Below are positions 1-7,912 of a DNA stretch of 64,000 nt, in pieces. The DNA is from Paenibacillus sp. 1781tsa1 (GTDB taxonomy: Bacteria > Bacillota > Bacilli > Paenibacillales > Paenibacillaceae). The number at the start of each line of letters is the position of its first letter. The stretch's first letter is position 1. Under the pieces are notes generated by a model. The model was given only the letters and a program-made list of their open reading frames with translations, was not told the DNA's origin and did no database searches. Made by a program: the position numbers and the translations under genes. The stretch spans positions 5,270,001 through 5,334,000 of the forward strand of contig NZ_JAMYWY010000001.1 in the NCBI RefSeq assembly GCF_024159265.1, written 5' to 3'.

Positions 1-11
1 CCAATCTCCTC

Positions 12-1019
12 CTAGGACCAGTCAAACAGCACACCGTTATACTGGTCTTTATTCAATCTCAGTCCCTCGTAAGCTTCTTGCGCTTGATCCGGCTTCATCA
101 CATGACTGATCAATGGTTCGATATGCAGCTTGTTCTTTAACATCAGTTCAAATACAATGTTCGAATTCCTCACCAGGGAATGCTTCACGAATTCGTTCGG
201 CTGAACCGGGAAGCGCCATTCATGTGCCCCCTTAAACGTAATGCAGCCTCGTCCATACAGGTGGCAGTAGTTCAATATATCGGTGACATCCGTGTTATAT
301 TCGCCTCGTGGACTGCCCAGGAAAATAATCTCTCCCAACTTCCCAATCCACTCCAGACTCTGAACACCTACACTAGGTACACCCGTCGCCTCAATATGAG
401 TAGATACACCTGCTCCATTCGTTATGGCATGTATCTTTTCTTTTACTTTATCTTCTCCGCCATGAAGCGTATAGTCAACCCCACAGGTCTGGGCAGTTTG
501 GATTCGTTCTGGTGACAGGTCCACGCCAATCACAGTTGCACCTTGAAGGCGTGCCAATTGAGCGGCCAAATTCCCTACCAATCCAAGCCCCGTCACGCCA
601 ACAACATCCCCAAGTTCAATATTGGATACACGAATGGAGGTGAATGCCACGGTTGCCATACGGGTGAAGGGAACCCACTTCAAATCCAAGTGCTCAGGTA
701 CCTTGATGAAAACATGATCTGTGGATACCACTTGATATTCAGCATGTTGACCATAATGAAATACAGCGTCCCCTGGCTGAACATGGTGTACACCCTGTCC
801 CACCTCGATCACTTTACTTACACTCGCATACCCCGGACATAAGGGAAGCTTGGCCCACTCTTCTTTTCCCGATAACATGGCCAGCTCCGTTCCCGGACTG
901 ATGAGGGAATAGATCAATTTCACCAATACTTCCTTCTCCCCTAGGGCTGGCAAAATAAAATCCTCTTCTACCGCTTCAACTTGCAGCGGACGAGCAAACA
1001 TGATCTTTCTATTATTCAT
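12..1019 (-). CDS. Medium-chain dehydrogenase/reductase (zinc-binding dehydrogenase family), 335 aa
   Basis: A two-domain MDR oxidoreductase: GroES-like N-terminal half, then a Rossmann fold with the nucleotide-binding stretch GVTGLGLVGNLAAQ near residues 142-155 and an acidic residue (GVDLS) after strand 2, which suggests NAD(H). The usual zinc-ligand motif GHE is replaced by PGYAS near residue 63, so the catalytic zinc site appears altered. The family includes sugar and polyol dehydrogenases; the substrate cannot be read here. Start ATG follows GGGAG with 7-base spacing. Immediately past the stop, positions 5-12 read AGGAGGAG on the minus strand, so another gene of the same operon probably begins just outside the window. 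Confidence 0.85.
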   Translation of the reverse strand: MNNRKIMFARPLQVEAVEEDFILPALGEKEVLVKLIYSLISPGTELAMLSGKEEWAKLPLCPGYASVSKVIEVGQGVHHVQPGDAVFHYGQHAEYQVVSTDHVFIKVPEHLDLKWVPFTRMATVAFTSIRVSNIELGDVVGVTGLGLVGNLAAQLARLQGATVIGVDLSPERIQTAQTCGVDYTLHGGEDKVKEKIHAITNGAGVSTHIEATGVPSVGVQSLEWIGKLGEIIFLGSPRGEYNTDVTDILNYCHLYGRGCITFKGAHEWRFPVQPNEFVKHSLVRNSNIVFELMLKNKLHIEPLISHVMKPDQAQEAYEGLRLNKDQYNGVLFDWS

Positions 1020-1488
1020 GTTTTCACTCCCTTCTTATCTTTTTAACTACAATATTAAGACTTCTCATTGGCATTGTCTTTGATTGAAGAACCGATTTTT
1101 TATCTAAAACAACGATTTGAAAACCTTTGCAACCGAATCCAGCAGAAACGTATAAAGACTCACAAGATCCAATGATCTGTGAGCCTCATATTCGATCCCA
1201 TTCGCTCGTAGTCTGATACAATGCGATACACTCATTAGAAGACGAGCTACTTCAGGGATATCCAGACGTAGTTGAAACCGGATCGGCCGCATGGTTCCTC
1301 TTTTGCTAATTTCACAGCTATACATAACTACAATCCACAAGGGGAAAAGAAACGCCCACCAAACCGGACAGACGTTTCCGTGTCTTCTTTATTTCAGGTT
1401 TATTTCGGATTTGCACCTTTCCATTCATCGTATTGCTTTTGGCAGATGCTCATCCGGGTCAACAGCCCCCGTCATGATGGATGAGTAG

Positions 1489-1605
1489 AATTCTTTCACG
1501 ATGGCGGAGATGGAAGCTACTTCCGTCTTCACCGGATCAGGATTGAAGTTGAAGCCAAAGCGACCTTATGAAATCAAGACGTTTGAGATTGATCTGAGAG
1601 TATAA
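1489..1605 (+). pseudogene. C-terminal remnant of a GH38 alpha-mannosidase-like gene
   Basis: The frame from 1501 to the TAA at 1603 ends in RPYEIKTFEIDLRV. This closely resembles the conserved extreme C terminus of GH38 alpha-mannosidases (pattern KPYEIKTF plus a short tail). Upstream the frame has no start or ribosome site, and the homology-like region is interrupted by stops and frame changes before 1490. A strong hairpin terminator follows 24 bases later, as expected of a former gene end. The assignment rests on one short motif only and could be fortuitous. Confidence 0.35.
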
Positions 1606-1628
1606 TCCTATAACTGCAGCAGCTTAAC

Positions 1629-1678
1629 CGAAGAAACCAGCAAGTTCCCATATGATGGGCGACCTGCTGGTTTCTTCG
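1629..1678 (+). terminator. Intrinsic-type hairpin after mannosidase remnant
   Basis: A perfect 14-bp stem (CGAAGAAACCAGCA paired with TGCTGGTTTCTTCG) around a 22-base loop. It probably terminated the decayed gene upstream and may still insulate the LLM gene coming from the other side. Confidence 0.6.
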
Positions 1679-1768
1679 TGTCGATCGTTAGGATAAGAGC
1701 TTTCTGGATCGCTTATAAAGCATTCTGAACTGGAAGCAAGTTCGATTGCACCATCATTGTGATTTTAT

Positions 1769-3091
1769 TTATTTTACCGTCTCTAACGTATACCGGTTTC
1801 GCGGAATCTCAAGACCCAGATTCTCCCTTAGCGTCTCATGTTCATACTCTGTACGGAACAGCCCTCGTTCTTGCAGAACCGGAACAACGAGCTCCACGAA
1901 ATCTTCCAATCCATTGGGCACCACAGTACGAACATTGAATCCGTCTGCCGCTTCGCCTTCAAACCACGCCTGAATCTGATCTGCGATCTGATCCGGTGTA
2001 CCAATGAACGATGTACGTGGAGTGGATGCCAACAACGCGACTTGGCGCAGGGTCAGCCCCTGTTCCCGTGCCTGCTGCTTAATCTTGTCTGTTGTACTGC
2101 GGAAGCTGTTGCTGCCAATCTCCCCAATCTCGGGGAAAGGTTCGTCCAGCGCGTACTGGGAGAAGTCATAATGATCGAAGTACCGCCCCAGATAGTTCAA
2201 CGCTTGATCAATACTCACCAGTTCGGCAATTTCCTGATACTTCTGCTCCGCCTCTTCCGCGGTTCTACCCACAATTGGGCCGATGCCCGGGAATATTAGG
2301 ATATCCTCTGCCTGACGTCCATATGCCACCGCTCTTGCCTTCACATCCCGGTAGAACTCCCTTGCTTCCTGCAACGTCTCATGTCCTGTGTAGACGGCAT
2401 CCGCCGATCGGGCGGCCAGATCTTTACCAGATTCAGATGAGCCCGCCTGGAAAATCACCGGATGACCCTGTTTCGAACGCCCCACATTAAGTGGACCCTG
2501 CACCGAGAAGTGCTTTCCCTTGTGATTCAGTGTATGTAATTTGGCAGGATCGAAGAATACGCCCTGTTCCTTGTCTCCGACAAAGGCATCTTCCTCCCAA
2601 GAATCCCAGAGACCTTTGACCACATTGAGATGTTCTTCTGCAATTTCGTAGCGCAGCGCATGGTTCGGATGTTCGCCTTTGCCAAAGTTAAGGGCCGATC
2701 CTTCCAGAGGTGAAGTAACCACATTCCATCCGGCTCTCCCACCGCTTAATTGATCCAACGAGGCGAATTGCCGCGCAACCGTGAAGGGTTCACTATAGGA
2801 AGTAGACAATGTAGCAACCAGCCCGATGTGGGAAGTTGCCCCGGCGAGTGCGGACAGAAGCGTCAATGGTTCGAAGCGATTGAGAAAATGAGGATTGGAC
2901 TTCTCGTTGATGAAGAGGCCATCTGCAATAAAGAGCAGATCAAACTTGCCTTTTTCCGCGATACGCACCTGCTTTTTGTAGAACTCCAGACTAACGCTCG
3001 CGTTAATGGGAATATCCGGGTGACGCCAAAAGGAAATGCTGTTCCCCACTCCGTTCAGATTGGCTCCCAACTTCAATTGCCGTTGTGACAT
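1769..3091 (-). CDS. LLM-class flavin-dependent monooxygenase (NtaA/SnaA/DszA type), 440 aa
   Basis: A luciferase-like TIM-barrel monooxygenase of the NtaA/SnaA/DszA group, which uses FMNH2 supplied by a separate reductase to oxidise small organic or organosulfur compounds. Family landmarks include the N-terminal SFWRHPD segment, SLDQLSGGRAGWNVVTS near residues 112-128, and FQAGSSESGKDLAA near 214-227. The 440-aa length is normal for the group. Start ATG lies behind AGGGAGGA. It follows the MFS gene by 79 bases on the same strand, suggesting uptake or efflux coupled to oxidation. The actual substrate is unknown. Confidence 0.88.
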   Translation of the reverse strand: MSQRQLKLGANLNGVGNSISFWRHPDIPINASVSLEFYKKQVRIAEKGKFDLLFIADGLFINEKSNPHFLNRFEPLTLLSALAGATSHIGLVATLSTSYSEPFTVARQFASLDQLSGGRAGWNVVTSPLEGSALNFGKGEHPNHALRYEIAEEHLNVVKGLWDSWEEDAFVGDKEQGVFFDPAKLHTLNHKGKHFSVQGPLNVGRSKQGHPVIFQAGSSESGKDLAARSADAVYTGHETLQEAREFYRDVKARAVAYGRQAEDILIFPGIGPIVGRTAEEAEQKYQEIAELVSIDQALNYLGRYFDHYDFSQYALDEPFPEIGEIGSNSFRSTTDKIKQQAREQGLTLRQVALLASTPRTSFIGTPDQIADQIQAWFEGEAADGFNVRTVVPNGLEDFVELVVPVLQERGLFRTEYEHETLRENLGLEIPRNRYTLETVK

Positions 3092-3170
3092 ATATATTCC
3101 TCCCTATGTTGTGGTGATGACCATTCAGTTCGAATATCCTTTTATCTCTGAGAGTTGTTTCGTCATTTCA

Positions 3171-4418
3171 TCATTTCTTTATACTGTTTCCGCCAGCTTC
3201 TGCTGCTGCCATACCTAATCCGCGTTTATCCGCCTGTTTCACATCACTAACTCTGACTGCCCAAGCCGCTCCCAGCAATACAATCCCTGTGAATAGAAAA
3301 ATAAACGGAATGCCGATCCATCCACCGAGCAAACCACCGATTAACGGTCCGAGTACAATACCGAACTGACTCGCCGTCTGACTCAGACTGACAGCCCTCC
3401 CACGAAAGTCGTGATCAGCATACTTGATGATCAGCGCATTAAGCGCCGGATAAACCGCGGCAAAGAACAGACCATAGACAAATCGCAGGCTGCCAAAATA
3501 AATCAGATTCGTTGCTGTCATTTGCAGCAGACTGCCAATTCCGCCGCCAATCAGACCGATAAACAGGGTTTTCTCGTATCCGATCCTGCCACCAATCTTC
3601 CCCCATCGCGGTCCCATAATGACAGTTGCCACACCAATCGCCGAGAAGACAATACCTGCACTAAGTGTTGCACTACCGATATCTCCGCCAATCTGGACGA
3701 CATAGAGTGTCAGCACCGGTTCAATGATGAGTACAGACGTTGAAACCAGCAGAATCAGACCGTAGATCCGCATCAACCCGGGTGTGGAAACCGCTCTTTT
3801 CAAGTCCTCTATGATCCTTGTTGGAACCACCGTACGAGCTTGCCGTGATTCCTTAACACCTAAGACCATCAGAGCCGCGATCAATGTAATCACAGCCGAT
3901 GCAATGAAACACCCCCGCAGTCCAATCCAGTGACTCAACACACCACCGGCAAGAGGACCAAGAATTCCGCCCGCAGCGCTGGCCGTGGAGATCACGCCGA
4001 GTGCATAACCCACCTGTTTCTCCGGAGTATTGGTGCCGATCAGTGTGATCGAGGCGGGATGAAATCCAGCCATGAGACCCTGAAAGACCCTCACTGCGAT
4101 AAACGTATATGGATCGTAAACAAAGAAGTTAGCCAGATGTGCAACGCCTAGCCCAACTCCTGAACGAACCAGCATCAGTTTGCTTCCATATCGATCAGCC
4201 AGGGATCCCCAGAAGGGTGCGCATAATCCACTGATCAGAAAGCTGATGGAAATCGAAATACCGGACCAAGCTTCCAGGCCGCTTTGGATACCGAGATCGT
4301 TTTGCAGAAATATGGGAAAGAACGGAACGGACAGCGAGTACGCCATATGATTGAAAAACAGGCCGAACCACAGAATATACAGATTTCGCTTCCATTGTGG
4401 CATCTTGGCATTCTCCAT
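3171..4418 (-). CDS. MFS transporter, 415 aa, multidrug-efflux type
   Basis: A 12-segment major facilitator. The first hydrophobic segments follow a short cytoplasmic N terminus (WKRNLYILWFGLFFNHMAY). The loop 2-3 signature appears as GSLADRYGSKLMLVRSG near residues 75-91, and a PLAGG/PLIGG motif occurs in both halves, typical of drug/H+ antiporters. No signal peptide. Start ATG is preceded by AGGAA at 10 bases. It heads the two-gene unit with the downstream flavin monooxygenase. Substrate not predictable. Confidence 0.88.
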   Translation of the reverse strand: MENAKMPQWKRNLYILWFGLFFNHMAYSLSVPFFPIFLQNDLGIQSGLEAWSGISISISFLISGLCAPFWGSLADRYGSKLMLVRSGVGLGVAHLANFFVYDPYTFIAVRVFQGLMAGFHPASITLIGTNTPEKQVGYALGVISTASAAGGILGPLAGGVLSHWIGLRGCFIASAVITLIAALMVLGVKESRQARTVVPTRIIEDLKRAVSTPGLMRIYGLILLVSTSVLIIEPVLTLYVVQIGGDIGSATLSAGIVFSAIGVATVIMGPRWGKIGGRIGYEKTLFIGLIGGGIGSLLQMTATNLIYFGSLRFVYGLFFAAVYPALNALIIKYADHDFRGRAVSLSQTASQFGIVLGPLIGGLLGGWIGIPFIFLFTGIVLLGAAWAVRVSDVKQADKRGLGMAAAEAGGNSIKK

Positions 4419-4499
4419 ACTATATAATTCCTATATAAAAAGTAGGTTATTATCCATGTTAAGGTACCGTCATCAGAAAGTATAATAGAAAAGTTCAAT

Positions 4500-4530
4500 A
4501 GACCCATTCAAGAATTAAATGAATGGGTCT
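4500..4530 (-). terminator. Hairpin downstream of GNAT gene
   Basis: An 11-bp inverted repeat (AGACCCATTCA and TGAATGGGTCT) with a 9-base loop. It lies beyond repeat copy A relative to the GNAT stop, so the repeat seems to have inserted between gene and terminator. The T-tract is weak. Confidence 0.45.
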
Positions 4531-4532
4531 GT

Positions 4533-4605
4533 TATATAAGTTGTAATCCCCAGATTTTTTTCTGCCCTCTCCGTTTCTGTGTAAAAGAATAGTTCAACTT
4601 ATATA
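4533..4605. repeat. MITE-like repeat, copy A (internally deleted, about 73 bp)
   Basis: Terminal inverted repeats TATATAAGTTG and CAACTTATATA. On the minus strand it reads the outer arm, the conserved ACGGAGAGG-CAGAAAAA block, then jumps directly to AATCTGGGGAT and the other end. It lacks the central 100+ bases present in the copies at 5234-5426 and 59780-59962. Non-coding. Confidence 0.75.
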
Positions 4606-4619
4606 GATGTACAGTAAAA

Positions 4620-5060
4620 TTACTGCAATTGAACCGACATAAATACATCGACCTCATCTTCACTGTCCAATATAAATCCAAATCGTTCATACAATCGCCG
4701 CGCAGGACTTCCCTGCAACACATTTAAAACAACCTGTTTCCCCTGAACTTCATCCTGTTTCAACAGCATGTTCAGCACCTGAGTTCCTATTCTCTGACCC
4801 TGATAATCGGGATGTATGTAGAAATGTTCCAATAGATATACCTCAGCCTTGGGCTTCAATGCTACACAACCTACCATTGAACCCTCCACTTCAATAATCC
4901 TCGTATGAACAGGGTCGAACGTATTTCGGAAACGTTCACGCACTTTCACATCATCGTACCTTCCCAACCTGGTTAGATCATCGTATAATACCAACGCTCG
5001 CAAATCAGCGAGTTGCTCTTGGTCTGCCTGCACAGCTTGACGCATTGTTATTTGGTTCAT
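4620..5060 (-). CDS. GNAT-family N-acetyltransferase, 146 aa
   Basis: A single GNAT acetyl-CoA-dependent acetyltransferase domain. The acetyl-CoA pyrophosphate-binding loop of motif A is visible as DYQGQRIGTQVLNML (residues about 89-103), preceded by the beta-4 stretch VYLLEHFYIHP. The C-terminal motif B carries ARRLYERFGF. Acceptor substrate unknown. The gene lies between two copies of the same small inverted-repeat element, which end about 15 bases after its stop and begin about 170 bases before its start; this could matter for its mobility or expression. Confidence 0.85.
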   Translation of the reverse strand: MNQITMRQAVQADQEQLADLRALVLYDDLTRLGRYDDVKVRERFRNTFDPVHTRIIEVEGSMVGCVALKPKAEVYLLEHFYIHPDYQGQRIGTQVLNMLLKQDEVQGKQVVLNVLQGSPARRLYERFGFILDSEDEVDVFMSVQLQ

Positions 5061-5233
5061 TGATTGGATTCCTTTCCATTGAAGACACGATAAATTTTGA
5101 ATGTTTTATTGCACGATAGAGATAGACACTCAAAATCATACCTTTGGCAGCTGACTTGAGCAACATCGGATTTAAGAACGTATTATATTTTCCAGCTAGA
5201 TCCTCCATCCAAAAAGTAAAAGGACAGTAAAGG

Positions 5234-5426
5234 CTATATAAGTTGAACTAATCATTTACACAATAACGGAGAGGACAGAAAAAACCTGAAAAAGCGAAGC
5301 GTTCGCCTTTATCACCGGATTTCCCCTTAAGAAAAGGGGATCAAAAAATCTGGGGATAACAGCGATTGGAAGGTTATTCTGTCATCGTAGTGTCCGTGTA
5401 AATAATCTTTAGTTCAACTTGTATAG
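5234..5426. repeat. MITE-like repeat, copy B (full length, 193 bp)
   Basis: Ends are CTATATAAGTTGAACTA and TAGTTCAACTTGTATAG, a 17-bp inverted repeat with one mismatch, extended inward by ATTTACAC on both sides. The centre holds an imperfect palindrome (CGCCTTTATCACCGGATTT against AAATCTGGGGATAACAGCG) enclosing a TCCCCTT/AAGGGGA hairpin. No ORF. It sits just after the fructokinase stop. Confidence 0.85.
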
Positions 5427-5484
5427 CTTAACAAAATAAGCGAACCCGCAGCCGTCCCTTCCGGGATGTCATTATTTAATAAAA

Positions 5485-6384
5485 CTACGAAGCATGTGAA
5501 ACTTGTGCCGCATGTTGCAATGCTTCCAGACCCAATGCGAGCGCACCACATAGACCTGCATGCTGGCCCAATCCGGGCTGGACGATATATTGGTCAATAT
5601 GTTGCGTGATTGGAGCAGCATTCACGTAACCATTGAGATTCCGTACAACCCTCTCCCGGATCAGAGGAAACAGATGATCTTGCTGCATCACACCGCCACC
5701 CAAGATGATCTTCTGCGGCGAATGAAGCAGGATGGCCGTGGTGATCGACTCCGCAATGTAAAAGGATTCGATCTCCCACGACGGATGATCTGCTGGAAGT
5801 TCACTACCAGGGATCTGCCATCGAGCTTCAATGGCTGGCCCTGCTGCCATTCCCTCCAGGCAATCGCCATGATACGGGCATAATCCGGCAAAGTGATCGT
5901 CCGGATGGCGTCTTGTCCGAATATGTCCACCCTCGGGATGTAACAATCCATGTACTCGTTGGCCCCCTGCCACAATTCCGACACCAACGCCTGTGCCAAT
6001 CGTGTAATATACACAATTGTCCAGTCCTTGCGCTGCTCCCCACGTCACTTCACCCAGCGCGGCAGCATTCACATCCGTATCCCATCCGATAGGAACCGGA
6101 AATTCATGCTTCAAGGTTCCAACCACATTACAGTTCTCCCAACCTGGCTTAGGTGTTGTTGTAATATAACCATAGGTGGGACTATCCGGTTGCAGATCAA
6201 TCGGACCAAAGGAGCCAATCCCCATGGCTTCCACACCATTATCCCTAAAATAGTCGATTACCTTGGCCAGAGTTGTCTCAGGGTGTTCTGTTGGAAAGCT
6301 GATCCAATCTTCTATGTGTCCATGCTCATTCCCTACACCACATACAAACTTCGTTCCGCCCGCTTCTATGGCTCCAATACGCAT
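5485..6384 (-). CDS. ROK-family fructokinase, 299 aa
   Basis: An ATP-dependent sugar kinase of the ROK family, fructokinase subgroup. N-terminal phosphate loop GAIEAGGTKF (residues 4-13), catalytic Asp in GWDTDVNAAALGE near residue 102, and the zinc-type cluster with CPYHGDCLEG near 178-187 followed by GPA. The third gene of a GH32/ABC locus, so it probably phosphorylates fructose released by the hydrolase to fructose-6-phosphate in the cytoplasm. The frame stays open upstream, but AAGGAG nine bases before this ATG, and the GH32 stop at 6413, fix the start here. Last gene of the five-gene operon. Confidence 0.88.
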   Translation of the reverse strand: MRIGAIEAGGTKFVCGVGNEHGHIEDWISFPTEHPETTLAKVIDYFRDNGVEAMGIGSFGPIDLQPDSPTYGYITTTPKPGWENCNVVGTLKHEFPVPIGWDTDVNAAALGEVTWGAAQGLDNCVYYTIGTGVGVGIVAGGQRVHGLLHPEGGHIRTRRHPDDHFAGLCPYHGDCLEGMAAGPAIEARWQIPGSELPADHPSWEIESFYIAESITTAILLHSPQKIILGGGVMQQDHLFPLIRERVVRNLNGYVNAAPITQHIDQYIVQPGLGQHAGLCGALALGLEALQHAAQVSHAS

Positions 6385-6412
6385 CGTTCTGCACTCCTTC
6401 CCTTCATTACAA

Positions 6413-7885
6413 TTAACCTTTAGCCTGGGGCGATGATATCTCATAGATATGAAGTGAAGAGAATACCAGATCGGTATTTTCGGCATGAGCAGAGATGCCC
6501 TTGGAGTCCACATCCGGATAGATCAGATCCGTAATAACGGCCTGACCGTCATTTGCAAATACCTCCACAGATGAATGATCTACCAAGATACGCAAACTTT
6601 GATTCGCACTCGGCGCCTTTAACTCAGCTGTATGACGGCTCAGGAAAAGTTCATGAAAATTGCCGATGCCCGATCGAGTACGATCAATATATACTTCACC
6701 TCGATTGGCGTCTACACCAACGACCGTCTCGTGATCTGCGCCGCTTCTTAGTGCAAAATGGAACGACTGATTTGGAGTCCACTCTGCATGGATCTCATAG
6801 TTCACTAGTTGCAAAGCGTTCAACTGCTCACTCATTTGCTCAATCGAAACATCCTGTAGGGATAATACTGCGGTTCGGGCTTGTTCAAGCTCACGCGCAG
6901 GACGTTGAATCAGTCTTACTTCTCCTGCTCTTGTCTCAAGTGTAAGCTCCCGGGCAATGGTCATGGCTCCACGGTAATCTTCTGTTGGCGTCTGGTTGGC
7001 ATACATCCAGTTGCTCATCCAACCCATAAACAAGCGTCTGCCATCTTCAGCCGGAATGTCGGACCAACTAACTCCTGCGTAGTTATCCCGACCATGGTCA
7101 ATCCAGCGAATCGTGTGGGAGGCCTCATCTGGGACAAATGTACTTCCATCAAAATCCCCGGTGAAATATTGCGTTCTGGAGCCTTCTATACAAGCAGGAT
7201 CTGCACCGATGCTAACGAGCATTACCCATTTCTCCTGCCCTGATTCTCCATCCACTGCAAGTGGGAACAGGTCCGGACATTCCCACACACCAGCGTGTGA
7301 ACCGATCCCTTCGCCGAATTCACTTCCTAGTTTCCAATCCTTCAGATTGGGAGAACGATACAGACATACCGTTTGACCACAAGCGATAATCATAATCCAT
7401 TCCTTGGTCTGTTCATGCCAGAACACTTTGGGATCACGGAAATCTACAAAGGATTCGTGCGTTAATACCGGATTCCCCTCGTACTTGGTCCAGGTTCTGC
7501 CACTGTCTTTGCTATACGCTAGACTCTGACGCTGAACAGGATGATCATTTGGTACTTCCAGATGATGTGTAAAAATGGCTACCAACCCCGGCTCATCTTC
7601 GAAAAATCCGGAAGTATTGTTCCAGTCCACCACCGCACTGCCGGAGAAGATCATGCCATGTTCATCCGGTGCCAGAGCTACAGGAAGTTCCTCCCAAGTG
7701 ACGAGATCTCGGGTTACCGCGTGACCCCAATGCATCGGTCCCCATGTAGTACCAAACGGATGATACTGGTAGAACAAGTGATACTCCCCATTGAAAAACA
7801 CCATGCCGTTCGGGTCGTTCATCCACTTCTCTTTCGGTGAAAAATGGTATTCATTTCTGTAATCTTGTTTAAGAATTGTCGACAT
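6413..7885 (-). CDS. GH32 beta-fructofuranosidase / sucrose-levan hydrolase, 490 aa
   Basis: Hydrolyses beta-fructosidic bonds of sucrose, inulin or levan oligomers. The three GH32 signatures are present: WMNDPNG (nucleophile Asp24), FRDPKVF (transition-state Asp151) and WECPDLF (acid/base Glu202), forming the five-blade propeller, followed by the C-terminal beta-sandwich ending near VEVFANDGQAVITDLIYP. There is no signal peptide, so it acts inside the cell on sugar imported by the ABC transporter encoded upstream. Length fits the family. A GGAGGAG ribosome site precedes the ATG. A substrate preference between sucrose and short fructans cannot be decided from sequence alone. Confidence 0.92.
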   Translation of the reverse strand: MSTILKQDYRNEYHFSPKEKWMNDPNGMVFFNGEYHLFYQYHPFGTTWGPMHWGHAVTRDLVTWEELPVALAPDEHGMIFSGSAVVDWNNTSGFFEDEPGLVAIFTHHLEVPNDHPVQRQSLAYSKDSGRTWTKYEGNPVLTHESFVDFRDPKVFWHEQTKEWIMIIACGQTVCLYRSPNLKDWKLGSEFGEGIGSHAGVWECPDLFPLAVDGESGQEKWVMLVSIGADPACIEGSRTQYFTGDFDGSTFVPDEASHTIRWIDHGRDNYAGVSWSDIPAEDGRRLFMGWMSNWMYANQTPTEDYRGAMTIARELTLETRAGEVRLIQRPARELEQARTAVLSLQDVSIEQMSEQLNALQLVNYEIHAEWTPNQSFHFALRSGADHETVVGVDANRGEVYIDRTRSGIGNFHELFLSRHTAELKAPSANQSLRILVDHSSVEVFANDGQAVITDLIYPDVDSKGISAHAENTDLVFSSLHIYEISSPQAKG

Positions 7886-7912
7886 TATGGTTTCTCTCCT
7901 CCGTACTTTTCT

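Larger units (their letters stand above)
1020..1768. other. Gene-poor interval with decayed coding remnants
   Basis: About 750 bases without a convincing intact gene. A 78-codon open frame on the minus strand (1104-1340) has no recognisable domain or good ribosome site. On the plus strand, 1489-1605 resembles the end of an alpha-mannosidase, followed by a strong terminator hairpin. The rest looks like degraded sequence. Confidence 0.5.
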
